This document shows, piece by piece, positions 10,510 to 21,957 of a stretch of DNA of 64,000 bases. Under the pieces are notes generated by a model, which was given only the letters and a program-made list of their open reading frames with translations, was not told the DNA's origin and ran no database searches. Origin of the DNA: Orobanche coerulescens. Taxonomy: Eukaryota > Streptophyta > Magnoliopsida > Lamiales > Orobanchaceae. The translations under genes were made by a program, and so were the position numbers. The DNA is taken from NCBI GenBank assembly GCA_033398695.1, contig CM065815.1, forward strand, positions 100,468,501 to 100,532,500, read 5' to 3'. The stretch's first letter is position 1. Each line of letters begins with the position of its first letter.

Positions 10510-11300
10510 TCTTTCTCGTTCGTCCTCGACTAGCAACTCGTCTCGGACCGTGATAGCTTCTCTTAGCGTCATCACTCATTTGTTCGGACAAGCATTTTGA
10601 TAATGCCCGAACCCTTGACATTTAAAACATCATACTTTAGTCAAACTCATCTCCTTCGGCACGTAGGGGGCCTTAGGAACCGTAGTAGGGGTAGGAGTCG
10701 GTACGACTATTTTGGTAGTCGAACTCGAACCGATACTTGGATTCCTGAATTTAGATGGAAACTAGGGTTTTAAAAACTTCGTATTGTTTTGGGCTTCTAA
10801 CTTTACGCATATTCCGCATAAAGTATCAAAATATTCGCATGGATATAATTTCACCGAGTTAGCAATGTTTCGGTTTAATCCCCGTAAGAACCGTGACATT
10901 TTTTATTCTTCATCCTCTTCTAACTCTCCTATTAAGGTTAAATTTTTGAACTCCTCAATATATTTGCCAACACTTAATTTTCCTTGCATGAGGTCGGCAA
11001 TCTTCCGGTATAAGGATAACCGATGTGATGTCGGTACATACCTTTTACGAAGCTTTCTTTTAATGAATCCCACGAACTGATTTTTTTTTCTTTTCCCGCG
11101 CGAGCTCTTCGTGTTTTAACTCCTTTGAACCAAAGTGAAGCGCCTTTCCCAAACTTGAGAATTGCATATTTGCAACGTTTCTCATCGTCGAGGTCTTTAA
11201 ACTCGAACATGCGATCATTTTTACGTTCCCACTCCAAGTAAACTTCAGGGTCGGTACAACAAACTCCGGAAGTTCGTTCACATTGAATTCGTTCGCATGG
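10510..11300 (-). pseudogene. Gypsy-3 gag (capsid and zinc knuckle), broken
   Basis: Capsid pieces lie at about 10974-11290 (NELPEFV, VYLEWERK-like region, KRCKYAILKFGKGASLWFKGVK) in two overlapping frames, so at least one frameshift is present. A complete CCHC knuckle (CFKCQGFGHYQNAC on the minus strand) is at about 10590-10631, preceded in its frame by a stop. Between them the sequence is degenerate. Confidence 0.75.
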
Positions 11301-11451
11301 TGTGATGAATGTCTGACTTATCCTCCTCTTATTGGTTGTATACGTGGCTCCGGTAAGTTACGTAATGCTTCGCGTAGCTTCACTAAGAAATCGGCGTCGG
11401 TGAAATCCATAATGTCAAAAGATCAAGAAACCAAATCTCTGACGACACTAA

Positions 11452-12375
11452 TGATTCGAATTAATGTTTGTATGTAAATGTAATTCGCATGCAATGCAAC
11501 GGAAGTGTATTTTATGTATTTTTGGGTGTGAGTAATTATTTGATGTAAAGAATACAATGTAAAAATCGTCCGAAAGTAGGGCAATTCGGCCGAAAAATTA
11601 AGTACAAGATTTTTATCGAATTAGACCTATAACTCGATAAAGTGATTTCTTCCCAAGACCTATTGAGAATCGATCGGATTAAAACTCGAAAACGCGTCGA
11701 ATAATAATCAAAGTTTCGTAGGAACTCATCCAACAATTAATACAAGAGTATTAAATTTTTATTTGTTCCAAGATGAATCTTACAAGCCGAAAAACTCCCA
11801 TTTAAATAAGAGTTACACAATCTTGAAAAGGAAAACAAGAAGATTACAATCCAAAGTGTATCTAATAAACTACTAGAAAAAGAAAACTATTTTCATGCCA
11901 AGGGGGTGTTCGGCCGAATTTGGTGAGGGGTCTTCTTGACAAATCATTGACAAATCTTTGGGATGTTGGTGACAAAGCTTTGACAAATCTTGGTGAAGAA
12001 AATATTCACTTCATGAGGGGGGGATTGGCCGAATTTTGTTGTTGGTGAGGGATGAAGATTTTCTTTGACAAATCGTTGACATATCGTTGGGATGTTGGTG
12101 AGGATGGGGCGGCCGAATTATGTGAATTTGGTTGTGGGGAATCTTGGCATGATCTTTGACAAATCGGCCGCATATGTGTGAATTTGGACTGATTAGTATG
12201 CATGGTGCATACTACGTATGCATGTCGACATGTCTAAGTTATTTCGAGTCCGGTCACCAAAGTTACTCCAAGTTTCGTATCTGTTTTCTCGCCTAAGTAC
12301 GTAGGTGTATGTTCAAGGTGCTTTACGTCGATTTTTAATTCGTCTTCTTCACTTGGAATAATTGATTTCGTATCA
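11452..12375 (-). repeat. Gypsy-3 5' LTR (924 bp)
   Basis: The upstream LTR for the minus-strand element, ending CGTATCA next to the TSD AGAGA at 12376. Just inside the element (below 11452, minus strand) is a degenerate primer site TGTCGTCAGAG, comparable with the initiator-Met tRNA site TGGTATCAGAGC. It matches the 6289-7203 LTR almost throughout. Confidence 0.9.
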
Positions 12376-12379
12376 AGAG

Positions 12380-12862
12380 ACCAATTTCTCGAAGGTGCGC
12401 TATTTTAAATGTCAAGGGTTTGGTCATTATCAAAACGTTTGTCCGAATAAACGAGTTGTGACGTTAAGGGAAGCTATTGCTGCCGGGGACGAGTTATTAG
12501 GCGAGGAGAAAAGGGAAAGGCTGGGTGATGTGTTCGATTTTAATGTGGGAAATGATGAGGAGGAAGAGTGTGAGGCTTACGATGCTCCAAATTATGACAC
12601 GGCCTTAGTCCTTCATACTTTACAAGCCAAATCAGTTTCGAGTGAGTCCGAGCAGCGGGATCAAATATTTCATACGAAATGTCAAGTTGGGGATAAATGG
12701 TGTAGTATGATCATCGATGGAGGAAGTTGCACCATCATAGCTTCGAGTGAGATGGTGTCTAAACTTTGGCTGACCACCACGGCTCACCCAAGACCTTACG
12801 CTTTTCATTGGCTCGATGACGGGAGTAAAGTGAAGGTTTCAAACAAGTGCGCATCGATTTGA
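12380..12862 (+). pseudogene. Gypsy-2 gag end, zinc knuckle and protease
   Basis: 166 codons resuming Gypsy-2 after the nested element. The knuckle reads YFKCQGFGHYQNVC: the first Cys is replaced by Tyr, which would abolish zinc binding at that position. The protease motif MIIDGGSCTIIASSEM follows. The frame is lost near 12860 (NKCASI) and the remaining protease sequence continues in another frame from 12878. Confidence 0.83.
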
Positions 12863-12877
12863 CAATGGGTTCGTATT

Positions 12878-13513
12878 GTGATGAAGTATTGTGTGATGTC
12901 ATTCCTATGGATGATTGTCATGTGCTTTTGGGACGTCCATGGCTGTTTGATAGGGACGTTTTACATCATGGGAGGAGTAACGAATGAGTTGCGGGACAAG
13001 GGCAAGAGGATCATGCTCAAGCCAATGTCGCCTCAAGCTATTCGTTCCATGAGCTCTAGCCGAAGTAAGAGTCCGACTATGTCCATGTTTGCTAGTGAGC
13101 GGGAAATTGAGCACGCTATTGATGATGGTGCACGTGTGTACATGCTGCTCGTTAAGGAGACTCAGGATGGTGTCGTGGTTGGACAAAACAAAGGAGAGAT
13201 GTCTGAGTTATTACGCGAGTTTGCTGATGTTTTTCCCGATGATTTGTCGCCGGGTTTGCTTCCTATTAATGGAGTTGAGAATCAAATCCACCTGATACCG
13301 GGTGAATCTTTTCCTAATAAGGCTGCGTATAGGTGTAATCCCGAGGAGACGAAAGAACTACAAAGACAGATTGAAGAGCTGATGAACCGTGGCTATGTGC
13401 GGGAAAGTTTGAGTCCTTGTGTGGTTTCGGTTTTGCTTGTCCCTAAGAAAGATGGAATGTGGTGGATGTGTATTGATAGTAGGGCCGTAAATAACATAAC
13501 AGTCAAGTATTAA
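12878..13513 (+). pseudogene. Gypsy-2 protease tail and RT fingers
   Basis: 211 codons. It carries the linker (KPMSPQAIRSMSS, FASEREIEHAIDDG), FADVFPDDLSPGLLP, IHLIPGESFPNKAAYRC and the RT fingers (KELQRQIEELMNRGYVRESLSPC, VLLVPKKDG), ending [14 protein letters not shown] then TAA. The downstream RT palm resumes in the next open piece after the stop. Confidence 0.85.
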
Positions 13514-13537
13514 TTTCCCATTCTGAGGCTGGATGAC

Positions 13538-13942
13538 ATGTTGGATAAACTACACGGCTCAATGGTTTTTTCTAAACTCTATTTGCGAAGTGTCAATCAT
13601 CATATTCGTATGCGAGAAGACGATGAATGGAAGACAGCTTTCAAAACCAAACACGGGGTGTATGAATGGACCGCCATACCGTTTTGTCTTACTAATGCTC
13701 CGAGTACTTTTATGCGTTTGATGAACGAGGTACTTAAGCCGTTTTTGGGCAGATTTGTTGTTGTGTATTTGGATGACATTTTGGTGTATAGTCGATCTTT
13801 GCAAGAGCATTTAAGTCATTTACGACAAGTATTCGAGACTCTTAAGGCCCAAGGTATCTATGGAAAGAAGGAGAAGTGCGCGTTTCTGGTCGAGAGCATA
13901 AGTTTTCTTGGCTATGTTGTTTCGAAGGACGGAGTCGGTTGA
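13538..13942 (+). pseudogene. Gypsy-2 reverse transcriptase palm with lost catalytic Asp
   Basis: 134 codons. Motif A reads [12 protein letters not shown] where relatives have [12 protein letters not shown], so the catalytic Asp is Tyr and the enzyme would be dead even without frameshifts. The second active site, [14 protein letters not shown], is intact. It ends [12 protein letters not shown] before a frameshift to the next piece. Confidence 0.88.
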
Positions 13943-14804
13943 TCAAGCCAAGATCGAAGCGATTAAGACGCGGCCTGCTCCTAAAATCGTGACTGAAGAT
14001 AGGTCATTCCACAACCTTGCCTCTTTTTATAGGAGGTTTATTCGAGATTTTAGTACCATTACGAGTCCGTTAACGGAGTGTTTGAAGAAGGATGCGTTTG
14101 TGTGGAGCGGGGCTGGCCAACGGGCGTTTGAATTAGTGAAAGCAAAGTTGTGTGAAGCATCTATCTTGGCGTTACCTGATTTTACACAACCGTCCGAAGT
14201 TGAATATGATGCTAGCGGAGTCGGTATTGGGGCGGTCCTTATTCAAAGTAATCGGCCTATTGCATATTCTTTGGAGATAGTGGGTGGTGCTCGGCTTAAT
14301 TATTGTACTTACGACAAGGAGTTCTATGCCATTGTGAGAGCTCTTGATCATTGGAGCTATTATCTTCGTCCGAATCACTTTATTTTACATTCGGACCATG
14401 AATCTTTGAGCTATATTAACGGACAACAAAAGTTGATTCCGAGACATGCTAAGTGGGTGGAGTTCTTGCAATCGTTTCACTTTTCTTCAATGTTTAAGGA
14501 CGGTAAGAGCAACAATGTGGCAGATGTGTTGTCTAGGCGGTATGCTTTGCTCTCTACTCTTGATGTTCGTTTACTTGGGTTCAAAGCCTTGAAAGATTAT
14601 TATGTTGACAATGTTTATTTTGGTGAAACCTTTGCTCGTTGTAAGTCTGGTACATTTGGGGAATTTGTGGTACAAGAGGGTTTTCTCTTCAAGGGAAATC
14701 ATCTTTGCTTGCCCAAACACGCTGTTCTGGAGTTGTTGGTTCGGGAAGCTCATGGAGGGGGATTGGCTGGCCACTTTGGCACTGCTAAGACCATGGGGTG
14801 CTAA
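13908..14804 (+). pseudogene. Gypsy-2 RNase H and integrase zinc domain
   Basis: 298 codons. It includes [22 protein letters not shown], RNase H residues ([60 protein letters not shown]), and the start of the integrase zinc domain (HAVLELLVREAHGGGLAGHFGTAKT). A frameshift near 14800 moves the reading to the next piece. Confidence 0.87.
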
Positions 14805-15748
14805 AGGAACACTTTTATTGGCCAAGAATGCAAGGGGATGTGCATAATATCGTTGGTAAATGCATGACTTGCCATATTGCGAAGATCTCATTCAAACCGG
14901 GAAAGTATATGCCTCTACCGGTTCCGGACAGACCATGGGAGGACGTTTCGATGGATTTCATTGTTGCTTTGCCTACTCAATGAGGTAAGGATGCTATTAT
15001 GGTTGTTGTTGATCATTTTTCGAAGATGGCTCACTTTATTGCTTGTCAGAAAACAGATGATGCGAGTAATGTTGTTGATTTGTATTTTTGAGAGGTGGTA
15101 CGTTTGCATGGAGTCCCTAAGACTATTGTGTGTGATCGGGACTCGAAATTCCTTAGCTGCTTTTGGAACACGTTGTGGAGAAAGGTGGGTACCAAGCTTA
15201 TGTATAGTACTTCACATCATTCTCAAACCGATGGCCAAACCGAGGTAACTAATCGAACTTTGGGTACTTTGTTACGTGGCCTTGTAAACAAGACGCAAAA
15301 AGATTGGGATTTGAAGCTTGCACATGCTGAATTTGCGTACAATCGCTCGCCTACTCATGCCACAGCTCACTCTCCTTTTAAAGTCATTTATGGGCTGAAT
15401 CCGTACCTGTCGCTGGATCTGATTCCCTTGCCGAGCTATGAGTTAGTGCACAAGGATGCGGAGTCCAAGCTTAAGTTGATGATGAAGTTACATGAGCAGG
15501 TGCGTGATCGAATTATGGCCGTGAATGATGCATACAAATGGAAGTCCAACAAGCAAAGAAAACCGAGATTATTTGAGGTTGGCAACTTGGTTTGGGTGCA
15601 TTTGAGGAAAGAACGATTCCCGAGTAAACGCAAGAACAAACTGATGCCGCGAGTCAAGGGTCCTTACAAGGTGGTTGCCAAGGTGAACGACAATCCATAC
15701 AAAGTAGAGCTTCCGGGTGATTATGGTGTGCATCTACCTTCAATGTAA
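14798..15748 (+). pseudogene. Gypsy-2 integrase
   Basis: Two open pieces. The first (14798-14983) has the CMTCHIAKISFKPG zinc half-site and VSMDFIVALP with the first catalytic Asp, ending in TGA. The second (15095-15748) has TIVCDRDSKFLSCFWNTLWR with the second Asp, QTEVTNRTLGTLLRGL with the Glu, and the C-terminal block (NLVWVHLRKERFPSKRKNKLMPRVKGPY). Another TGA lies at about 15088. Both stops fit CGA to TGA changes. It ends just before the LTR without a chromodomain. Confidence 0.88.
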
Positions 15749-15808
15749 GTGATTTTTCTCCTTATCTTGATGATGACGGGATTGCGTAATTGACGACAAT
15801 TCCCTTTA

Positions 15809-15820
15809 AATGGGGGGAGA
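15809..15820 (+). promoter_or_regulatory. Gypsy-2 polypurine tract
   Basis: AAATGGGGGGAGA-like purine run directly before the LTR start TGATACGGGA at 15821. This is the expected plus-strand primer site. Confidence 0.7.
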
Positions 15821-16676
15821 TGATACGGGATCAATTAGCTCGAGTGAAGGCGGCGACGTAGTGCTCGATATGGACAGCCACGTTGCACACTCAAGTGCAG
15901 CCTGCATTACTTATTTGGGTGAAACAACAAGTGCAGGCCTTGGCGTAACTTTGGTGCTCAGGCTCGGGATAAGTTAGTTTATTATTTTTTATTCGTAGTA
16001 TTTAATAAAAGGATGCGACATGTGCAGTCCTGTTTTGCTTGTTTGATTTTTGTTTCGTTCGTTTTAGTGCTTCCTTAAATGATTAGTCGACTAAACATGT
16101 TTAGGGGTGAGGAAGAAACCTTTTGGTTTTGTTAGGGTTAGGAGGCTATAAATAACCCTCCTAGTGGCCGACATCATTATGCATGATATACAAGAAAAGT
16201 TTTCTTCTAATTGCTCGTGATACACAACATTCAATTGAGTTCTAATTGATTAACACATTTCAATCACAATCTTGGTTATTATTCGACGCGTTCTCGGATT
16301 CTAACCCAATCAATTCTCAATAGGTCTTGGGAAGAGATCACCATTGACGAGTTATAGGTCTAGCTCAGCAATTTCATATCTGTACTTACACGTTTGGATC
16401 ATCTTGATCGTGGGTGTTGTTTGTTTCTGCTGTGTGCTGCGGTTTGCTGCTGTTTGCTTTCGTTCGGTCGATTGTTGTGTGTTGCTATTGTTGCTGTCGA
16501 TCGTTGTTTGTTGTCCGTTCATGATTCCTATTTTCCGCTTCGTCCGATTGCTATTTGTCGTTGTTTGCTGTTGTTTGTCGATGTTTGTTGTTGGTTGTTG
16601 CTGTTTGCTGTTGGGGGTTGCTGTTTGTTCCCGTTTGTGAAATTTACTTCTGCTCGTCTGATAGATATTCGTATCA
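15821..16676 (+). repeat. Gypsy-2 3' LTR (856 bp)
   Basis: Starts TGATACGGGATC and ends TTCGTATCA at 16676, immediately followed by satellite. A TATAAATA-like box lies near 16148 (GGCTATAAATAACCC). The stretch 16400-16640 is a low-complexity G/T-rich run of TGTTTGCTG-like words, which gives open frames on both strands that are not genes. There is no matching 5' LTR in the window. Confidence 0.88.
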
Positions 16677-17098
16677 TGTAACGTGGTCGTATATCCTATT
16701 AACAAGACTTAATCAAAAAGTAAAGGTTTAATCAAAGCTATTTAGCCAATTCTCAATATAAAATGCTCGAATCTCATCAATAAACCTGAGTTTTCATAGA
16801 GTTCCGACTCGAATACATGTAACGAGGTTTTATCCTCTATTAACAAGATTTAATCAAGAAGTAAAGGCTTAATCGGAGCTATTAAAGTCAATACTTGCTA
16901 CAAAAAGATTTAATCACGAAGTAAAAGCTTAATCGGAGCTGTTATAGGCAATTTTTAGTACGAAAGGCTCGAATCTAATCAATAAATCTGAGTTTTCATA
17001 GAGTTCCAACTCAAAGGCATGTAACGTGGTCTTATCTCCTATTAACAAGATTTAATCAAGAAATACAGGCTTAATGGAAGCTATTATATGATACGGGA
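16677..17098 (+). repeat. Satellite, left block (about two monomers)
   Basis: A partial monomer, one complete long A-type monomer (anchor GAGTTTTCATAG at about 16785 to 16987, 202 bp) and part of a B-type monomer. It is cut at 17098 by an LTR fragment. The sequence matches the main array from 18579 on, so the two blocks were once one array. Confidence 0.93.
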
Positions 17099-18578
17099 TT
17101 GATTAATACGAATAAAAAAGACGAGGTCAGAATCGACATAAACGGCCTTACAACACGTCAGACACTTACGACTAGATTTTTAGGCGAGAAAATGGACACA
17201 AGACGTGGAGTGACCATGGTGCTCGGTCTCGGCCGTGTCATATGACACGGCCCGTGTCACACTGTGCCGGAAAGGGAAAACTTGCTGCCTGCCGAACTCT
17301 TCTGGATAATCAAATCTTGTCGCTCGTCCAATCCGACCGTGCCAGGCGACACGATCGAGTCCCGCTCGTCTAGATTCGGCAGAATCTGCAGCCGCGGCCG
17401 TGTCACACTACCAGCCCTTTTATTTTATACACCTTGTGTGTATTGTTGTGTCTTCTCTTTCTCTTTCTTTACTCCTTTTAGGGATTGTGTTCCCCTTAAT
17501 ATGTGATTTGTGTTCCCCTTTATTTTTTTATCTTGATATATTTTGCTTATTCAAAGATCTTGTAATCTTTTTTTGTTTTCTTTAGTTGATGTAGGAAGAC
17601 TTGGTTTTCCTATAAGTATTGTAATTGTAATACCCGGTTGTAATTCAGTCATTATCATTCAGTAATTTCATTCGGTATTTGTCACTATGTAATTTTTCAC
17701 TTGTTAATAATCATTCATCCGTGTTCACCGTTCGGAATAACTTCGAGTTGTGTATCGATATTGTTCATTGTTTCAACCTTACTCGGGAATCGAGACAAGA
17801 GTATTATCTTGATTGTTATAATTGATTCATTAGTCGATGTTGACGTTGGAGTTCATGTCATTTATAACCTCATCATTGTTCAAATTGTGTTTTGTTGGGC
17901 GAACCCTTGTAATCATTGCTTGGAACCACCGTTTTAGGGTTTTCGTACTTCCATTTCGTGTTATTGTTTCCCAAATATTAATTCCTATTGCTTTTATTTT
18001 CTTCCCGGGTCATTTTTCATCATTTTAGGGCCCAAGGGGGTGTGGGCCGCGGCACAAGGAGTGTGCGCCGCGGCACATCTTCTGAATTTGGCCGACCCGA
18101 TCAGACCGGGGGCCGCGGCTCATGCCGGAAGGGCCGCGGCACACTGCCGAGTCACTGCCGCGGCACACTCATCCGGGCCGCGGCACACTCATGTTGTTTT
18201 TTTGGCAAACCCGTCTGTACCGGGGGCCGCGACTCATGCCGACAGGGCCGCAGCACACTGCCGAGTCACTGCCGCGGCACATTCGTCCGGGCCGCGGCAC
18301 CCTGCCGATCACTGGGGGCAGTTTTGGCCCTGTACCGTGGCACACTTCGGCCAGGCCGCGGCACACAGTGCAGTCAGCACTATAATTGCGGTTTTTGTGT
18401 GGAACAACTCATTTCTTCCCATTTCTTCAACCTATACGAGAGAGAGGGCTTGAGGGGGGAGACTTTCCATCATCTATCACTTGAGTGCTTGGTTTTCTTC
18501 ATCTCCTTTCGATCGTGAAGCCCGGATAGTCGATCTAACGCGTGTTCTTCGGATCAAAGTGCTTGGATCTTCAAGAGG
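17099..18578 (+). mobile_element. Chimeric LTR fragment interrupting the satellite
   Basis: The left 0.53 kb (17099 to about 17630) is a divergent copy of the Gypsy-A LTR. It begins TGATACGGG, shares the GGACACAAGACGTGGAGTGA block and the CCGTGT...ACACGG palindromes, and has the TTCCCCTTTATTTTTTTATC stretch. The right 0.55 kb (about 18020-18578) matches the Tekay-2 LTR, including its GGCCGCGGCAC array and the TCGATCTAACGCGTGTTC block, stopping exactly at GATCTTCAAGAGGTA. The middle (17640-18020) I cannot assign. No 5-bp TSD is visible at the borders (GCTATTATA on the left, GCCAATTCTC on the right), so recombination or deletion rather than simple insertion is likely. Confidence 0.7.
18041..18361 (+). 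promoter_or_regulatory. CCGCGG palindrome array in the Tekay-2-type LTR fragment
   Basis: CCGCGG, or a one-base variant, occurs at about 18047, 18066, 18111, 18132, 18156, 18176, 18227, 18248, 18272, 18292, 18335 and 18356, usually within GGCCGCGGCAC. The spacing repeats 21, 24, 20. This is the longest copy of the array in the window. Open frames through it have no support as genes. Confidence 0.8.
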
Positions 18579-18620
18579 TAGCCAATTCTCAATACAAAAT
18601 GCTCGAATCTAATCAATAAA

Positions 18621-20019
18621 CCCGAGTTTTCATAGAGCTCCGACTCGAATGCATGTAACATGGTTTTATCCTCTATTAACAAGATTTAATCAAGAAGTAA
18701 AGGCTAAATCAGAGCTATTAAAGTCAATCCTTGCTACAACAAGATTTAATCAAGAAGTAAAAGCTTAATTAGAGCTCTGGTAGGCAATTTTGAGTACAAA
18801 AGGCTCGAATCTAATCAATAAACCCGAGTTTTCATAGTGTTCCAACTCGAATGCATGTAACGTGGTCATATCTCCTATTAACAAGACTTAATCAAGAAAT
18901 AAAGGCTTAATCGAAGCTATTATATCAAATCCTTGCTAATTAATCAAGAAGTAAAGACTTAATCGGAGTTGTTATAGCCAATTCTTAGTACAAAAGGCTG
19001 GAATCTAATGAATAAACCCGAGTTTTCATAGAGTTCCAACTCGAACGCATGTAACGTGGTCTTATCTCCTATAAACAAGACTTAATCGAGAAGTAAGGCT
19101 TAATTGAATCTATTATATCCAATCCTTGCTAATTAATCAAGAGGGCTTAATCAGAGTTGTTTTAACTAATTCTTAGTACAAAAGGCTTGAATCTAACCAA
19201 TAAAATCGAGTTTTCGTAGAGTTCCGACTCGAATACATGCAACATGGTCTTATATCCTATTAAATGGACTTAGTCAAGGAGTAAAGGCTTAATAGGAGTT
19301 GTTATAGCCAATTCTGAGTAGAAAAAGCTCCAATTTAATTAATTAGCTCGAGTTTTCATAGAGTTCCAACTCGAATGCATGTAACGTGGCGTTATCTCCT
19401 ATTAACATGGCTTAATCAAGAAGTAAATGCTTAATCAGAGGTATTATATCCAGTTCTCAATATAAAATGCTCGAATCTAATTAATAAACCTGAGTTTTGA
19501 TAGAGTTCCGACTCGAATACATGTAACATGGTTTTATCTCCTATTAACGAGACTTATCCAGAAGTAAAGGCTTAATGGAGCAATAATAGCCAATCTTTAC
19601 TACAACAAGAGTTAATCAAGAGTAAAAGCTTAATCGGAGTTTTTATAGCCATTTATGAGTAGAAAAGGCTCGAATCTAATCAATTAACCCGAGTTTTCAT
19701 AGGGTTTCAAATCGAATACGTAACGTGGTCTTATATCCTATTACAAGGACTTAATCAAGAAGTAAAGGCTTAGTCGTAGCTATTATAGCCATTCCTTGTT
19801 CCAACAAGACTTAATCAAGAAGTAAACGCTTAATCGGAGCTGTTATACAAATTCTCAATACAAAAGGTGAATCTAACCAATAAGCTGGAGTTTTCGTAGA
19901 GTTCTGACTCGAATAGATGTAACGTGATTTATCTCCTATTAATAAGACCTAATAAAAAATGTTTATTTAAGATATTATAGCTAATTCTCAATACAAAATG
20001 CTCGAATCTAATTAATAAA
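18621..20019 (+). repeat. Satellite HOR 1 (8 monomers, 1399 bp)
   Basis: Anchors at 18621, 18823, 19017, 19205, 19347, 19489, 19688 and 19885. It shares private variants with HOR 5, such as GAGCTCTGGTAGG, TATCCAGAAG and CGAATACGTAACG. Confidence 0.9.
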
Positions 20020-21957
20020 CCCGAGTTTTCGTAGAGTTCTGACTCGAATGCATGTAACATAGTTTTATCCTCTATTAACAAGATTTATTCAAGAAGTAAA
20101 GGCTTAATCGGAGTTATTAAAGTCAATCCTTGCTACAATAAGATTTAATCAAGAAGTAAAAGCTTAATTGGAGCTGTTCTAGGCAATTTTGAGTACAAAA
20201 GGCTCGAATCTAATCAATAAACTCGAGTTTTCATAGAGTTCTAACTCGAATGAATGTAACGTGGTCATATATCCTATTAACAAGACTTAATCAAGAAATA
20301 AAGGCTTAATCAAAGCTATTATATCAAATCCTTGCTAATTAATCAAGAAGTAAAGGCTTAATCGGAGTTGTTATAGCCAATTCTTAGTATAAAAGGCTCG
20401 AATCTAATGAATAAACCCGAGTTTTCATATAGTTCCAACTCGAACGCATGTAACATGGTCTTATCTCCTATAAACAAGACATAATCAAGAATTAAAGGCT
20501 TAATTGACTCTAATATGTCGAATCCTTGCTAATTAATCAGGAAGTAAAGGCTTAATCGGAGTTGTTTTAGCTAATTCTTAGTACAAAAGGCTCGAATCTA
20601 ACCAATAAAATCGAGTTTTCGTAGAGTTTTGACTCGAATACATGCAACATGGTCTTATATCCTATTAACCGGACTTAATCAAGAAGTAAAGGCTTAATAT
20701 GAGTTGTTATAGCCAATTATAAGCAGAAAAAGCTTCAATTTAATCAATTAACCTGAGTTTTGATAGAGTTCCAACTCGAATACATGTAATGTGGCCTTAT
20801 CTCCTACTAACAGGGCTTGATCAAGAAGTACATGCTTAATCAGAGGTATTATAGCCAGTTCTCAATATAAAATGCTCGAATCTAATTAATAAACCTGAGT
20901 TTTTATAGAGTTCCGACTCGAATACATGTAACATGGTTTTATCTCCTAAAACCAAGACTTATCAAGAAGTAAAGGTTTAATGGAGCAATAATAGCCAATC
21001 CTTACTACAACAAGAGTTAATCAAGAAGTAAAAGCTTAATTGGAGTTGTTATAGCCAATTCTTAGTACAAAAAGGCTAGAATCTAATGAATAAACCCGAG
21101 TATTCATAGAGTTCCAACTCGAATGCATGTAACGTGGTCTTATCTCCTATCAACAAGGCTTAATCAAGAAGTAAAGGCGTAATAGAAGCTATTATATCCA
21201 ATCCTTGCTAATTAATCAAGAAGTAAAGGCTTAATCGTAGTTGTTTTAGCTAATTCTTAGTACAAAAGGCTCGAATCTAACCAATAAAACCGAGTTTTCA
21301 TAGAGTTCCGACTTGAATACATGCAACATGGTCTTATCTCCAATTAACCAGACTTAGTCAAGAAGTAAAGGCTTAATCGGAGTTGTTATAGCCAATTCTG
21401 AGTAGAAAAGGCTCCAATTTAATCAATTAACCCGATTTTTCATAGAGTTCCAACTCAAATGCATGTAACGTCGTCTTGTCTCCAATTAATAGGGCTTAAT
21501 CAAGAAGTAAATGCTTAATCAGAGGTATTATAGCTAATTCTCAATATAAAATGCTCAAACCTAATTAATAAACCTGAGTTTTCATAGAGTTCCAACTCGA
21601 ATACATGTAACATAGTTTTATCTCCTATTAACAAGACTTATCAAGAAGTAAAGACTTAATGGAGCAATAATTACCAATCATTACTATAACAAGACTTAAT
21701 CAAGAAGTAAAAGTTTAATCGGAGTTGTTATAGCCAATTCTGAGTAGAAAAGGCTCGAATCTAATCAATTAACCCGAGTTATCACAGGGTTCTAAATCGA
21801 ATGGATGTAACGTGGTCTTATATCCTATTACAAGGACTTAATCAAGAAGTAAAGGCTTAATCGGAGATATTATAGCCATTCCTTGTTACAACAAGACTTT
21901 TTTTTAAAAAAAATCGGACAGCTTTGATAACAACGCGAAAAAAGAGGGTGGACGAGT

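Larger units (their letters stand above)
6289..12375 (-). mobile_element. Gypsy-3, complete minus-strand Ty3/Gypsy element nested in Gypsy-2
   Basis: A 6.09-kb element with two LTRs (6289-7203 and 11452-12375) and a 5-bp TSD AGAGA. Genes run on the minus strand from gag (about 11300) to integrase (about 7204). The protein sequences are close to Gypsy-2, so a relative inserted into Gypsy-2 in reverse. Damage includes an in-frame TGA before 9566 and a frameshift near 9170. The LTRs differ at visible positions including one terminus (TGATAC at 6289, TGATTC at 11452), so the insertion is not recent. Confidence 0.93.
5640..16676 (+). mobile_element. Gypsy-2, plus-strand Ty3/Gypsy element, 5' truncated and split by Gypsy-3
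   Basis: The element runs gag (about 5640-6283), then a nested minus-strand relative (6289-12375), then gag end, protease, RT, RNase H, integrase and a 3' LTR (15821-16676). The TSD AGAGA at 6284-6288 and 12376-12380 shows that gag was once continuous. No 5' LTR is seen: the left side runs into Gypsy-1 LTR-like sequence at about 5577-5640 without a clear junction. The right side ends directly in satellite at 16677. All coding parts are damaged. LTR ends are of the TGATACG...CGTATCA type shared with Gypsy-3 and Gypsy-A. Confidence 0.85.

Noticed and set aside
16344..16705. Cys-rich plus-strand and Gln/Thr-rich minus-strand open frames
   Set aside because: Low-complexity TGTTTGCTG repeats in the Gypsy-2 LTR give open frames on both strands; they cross the LTR end into satellite.
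18040..18518. Open frames of 137 and 176 codons through the CCGCGG array
   Set aside because: They come from GC-rich tandem repeats, exist in several frames on both strands and match no protein family I recognise.
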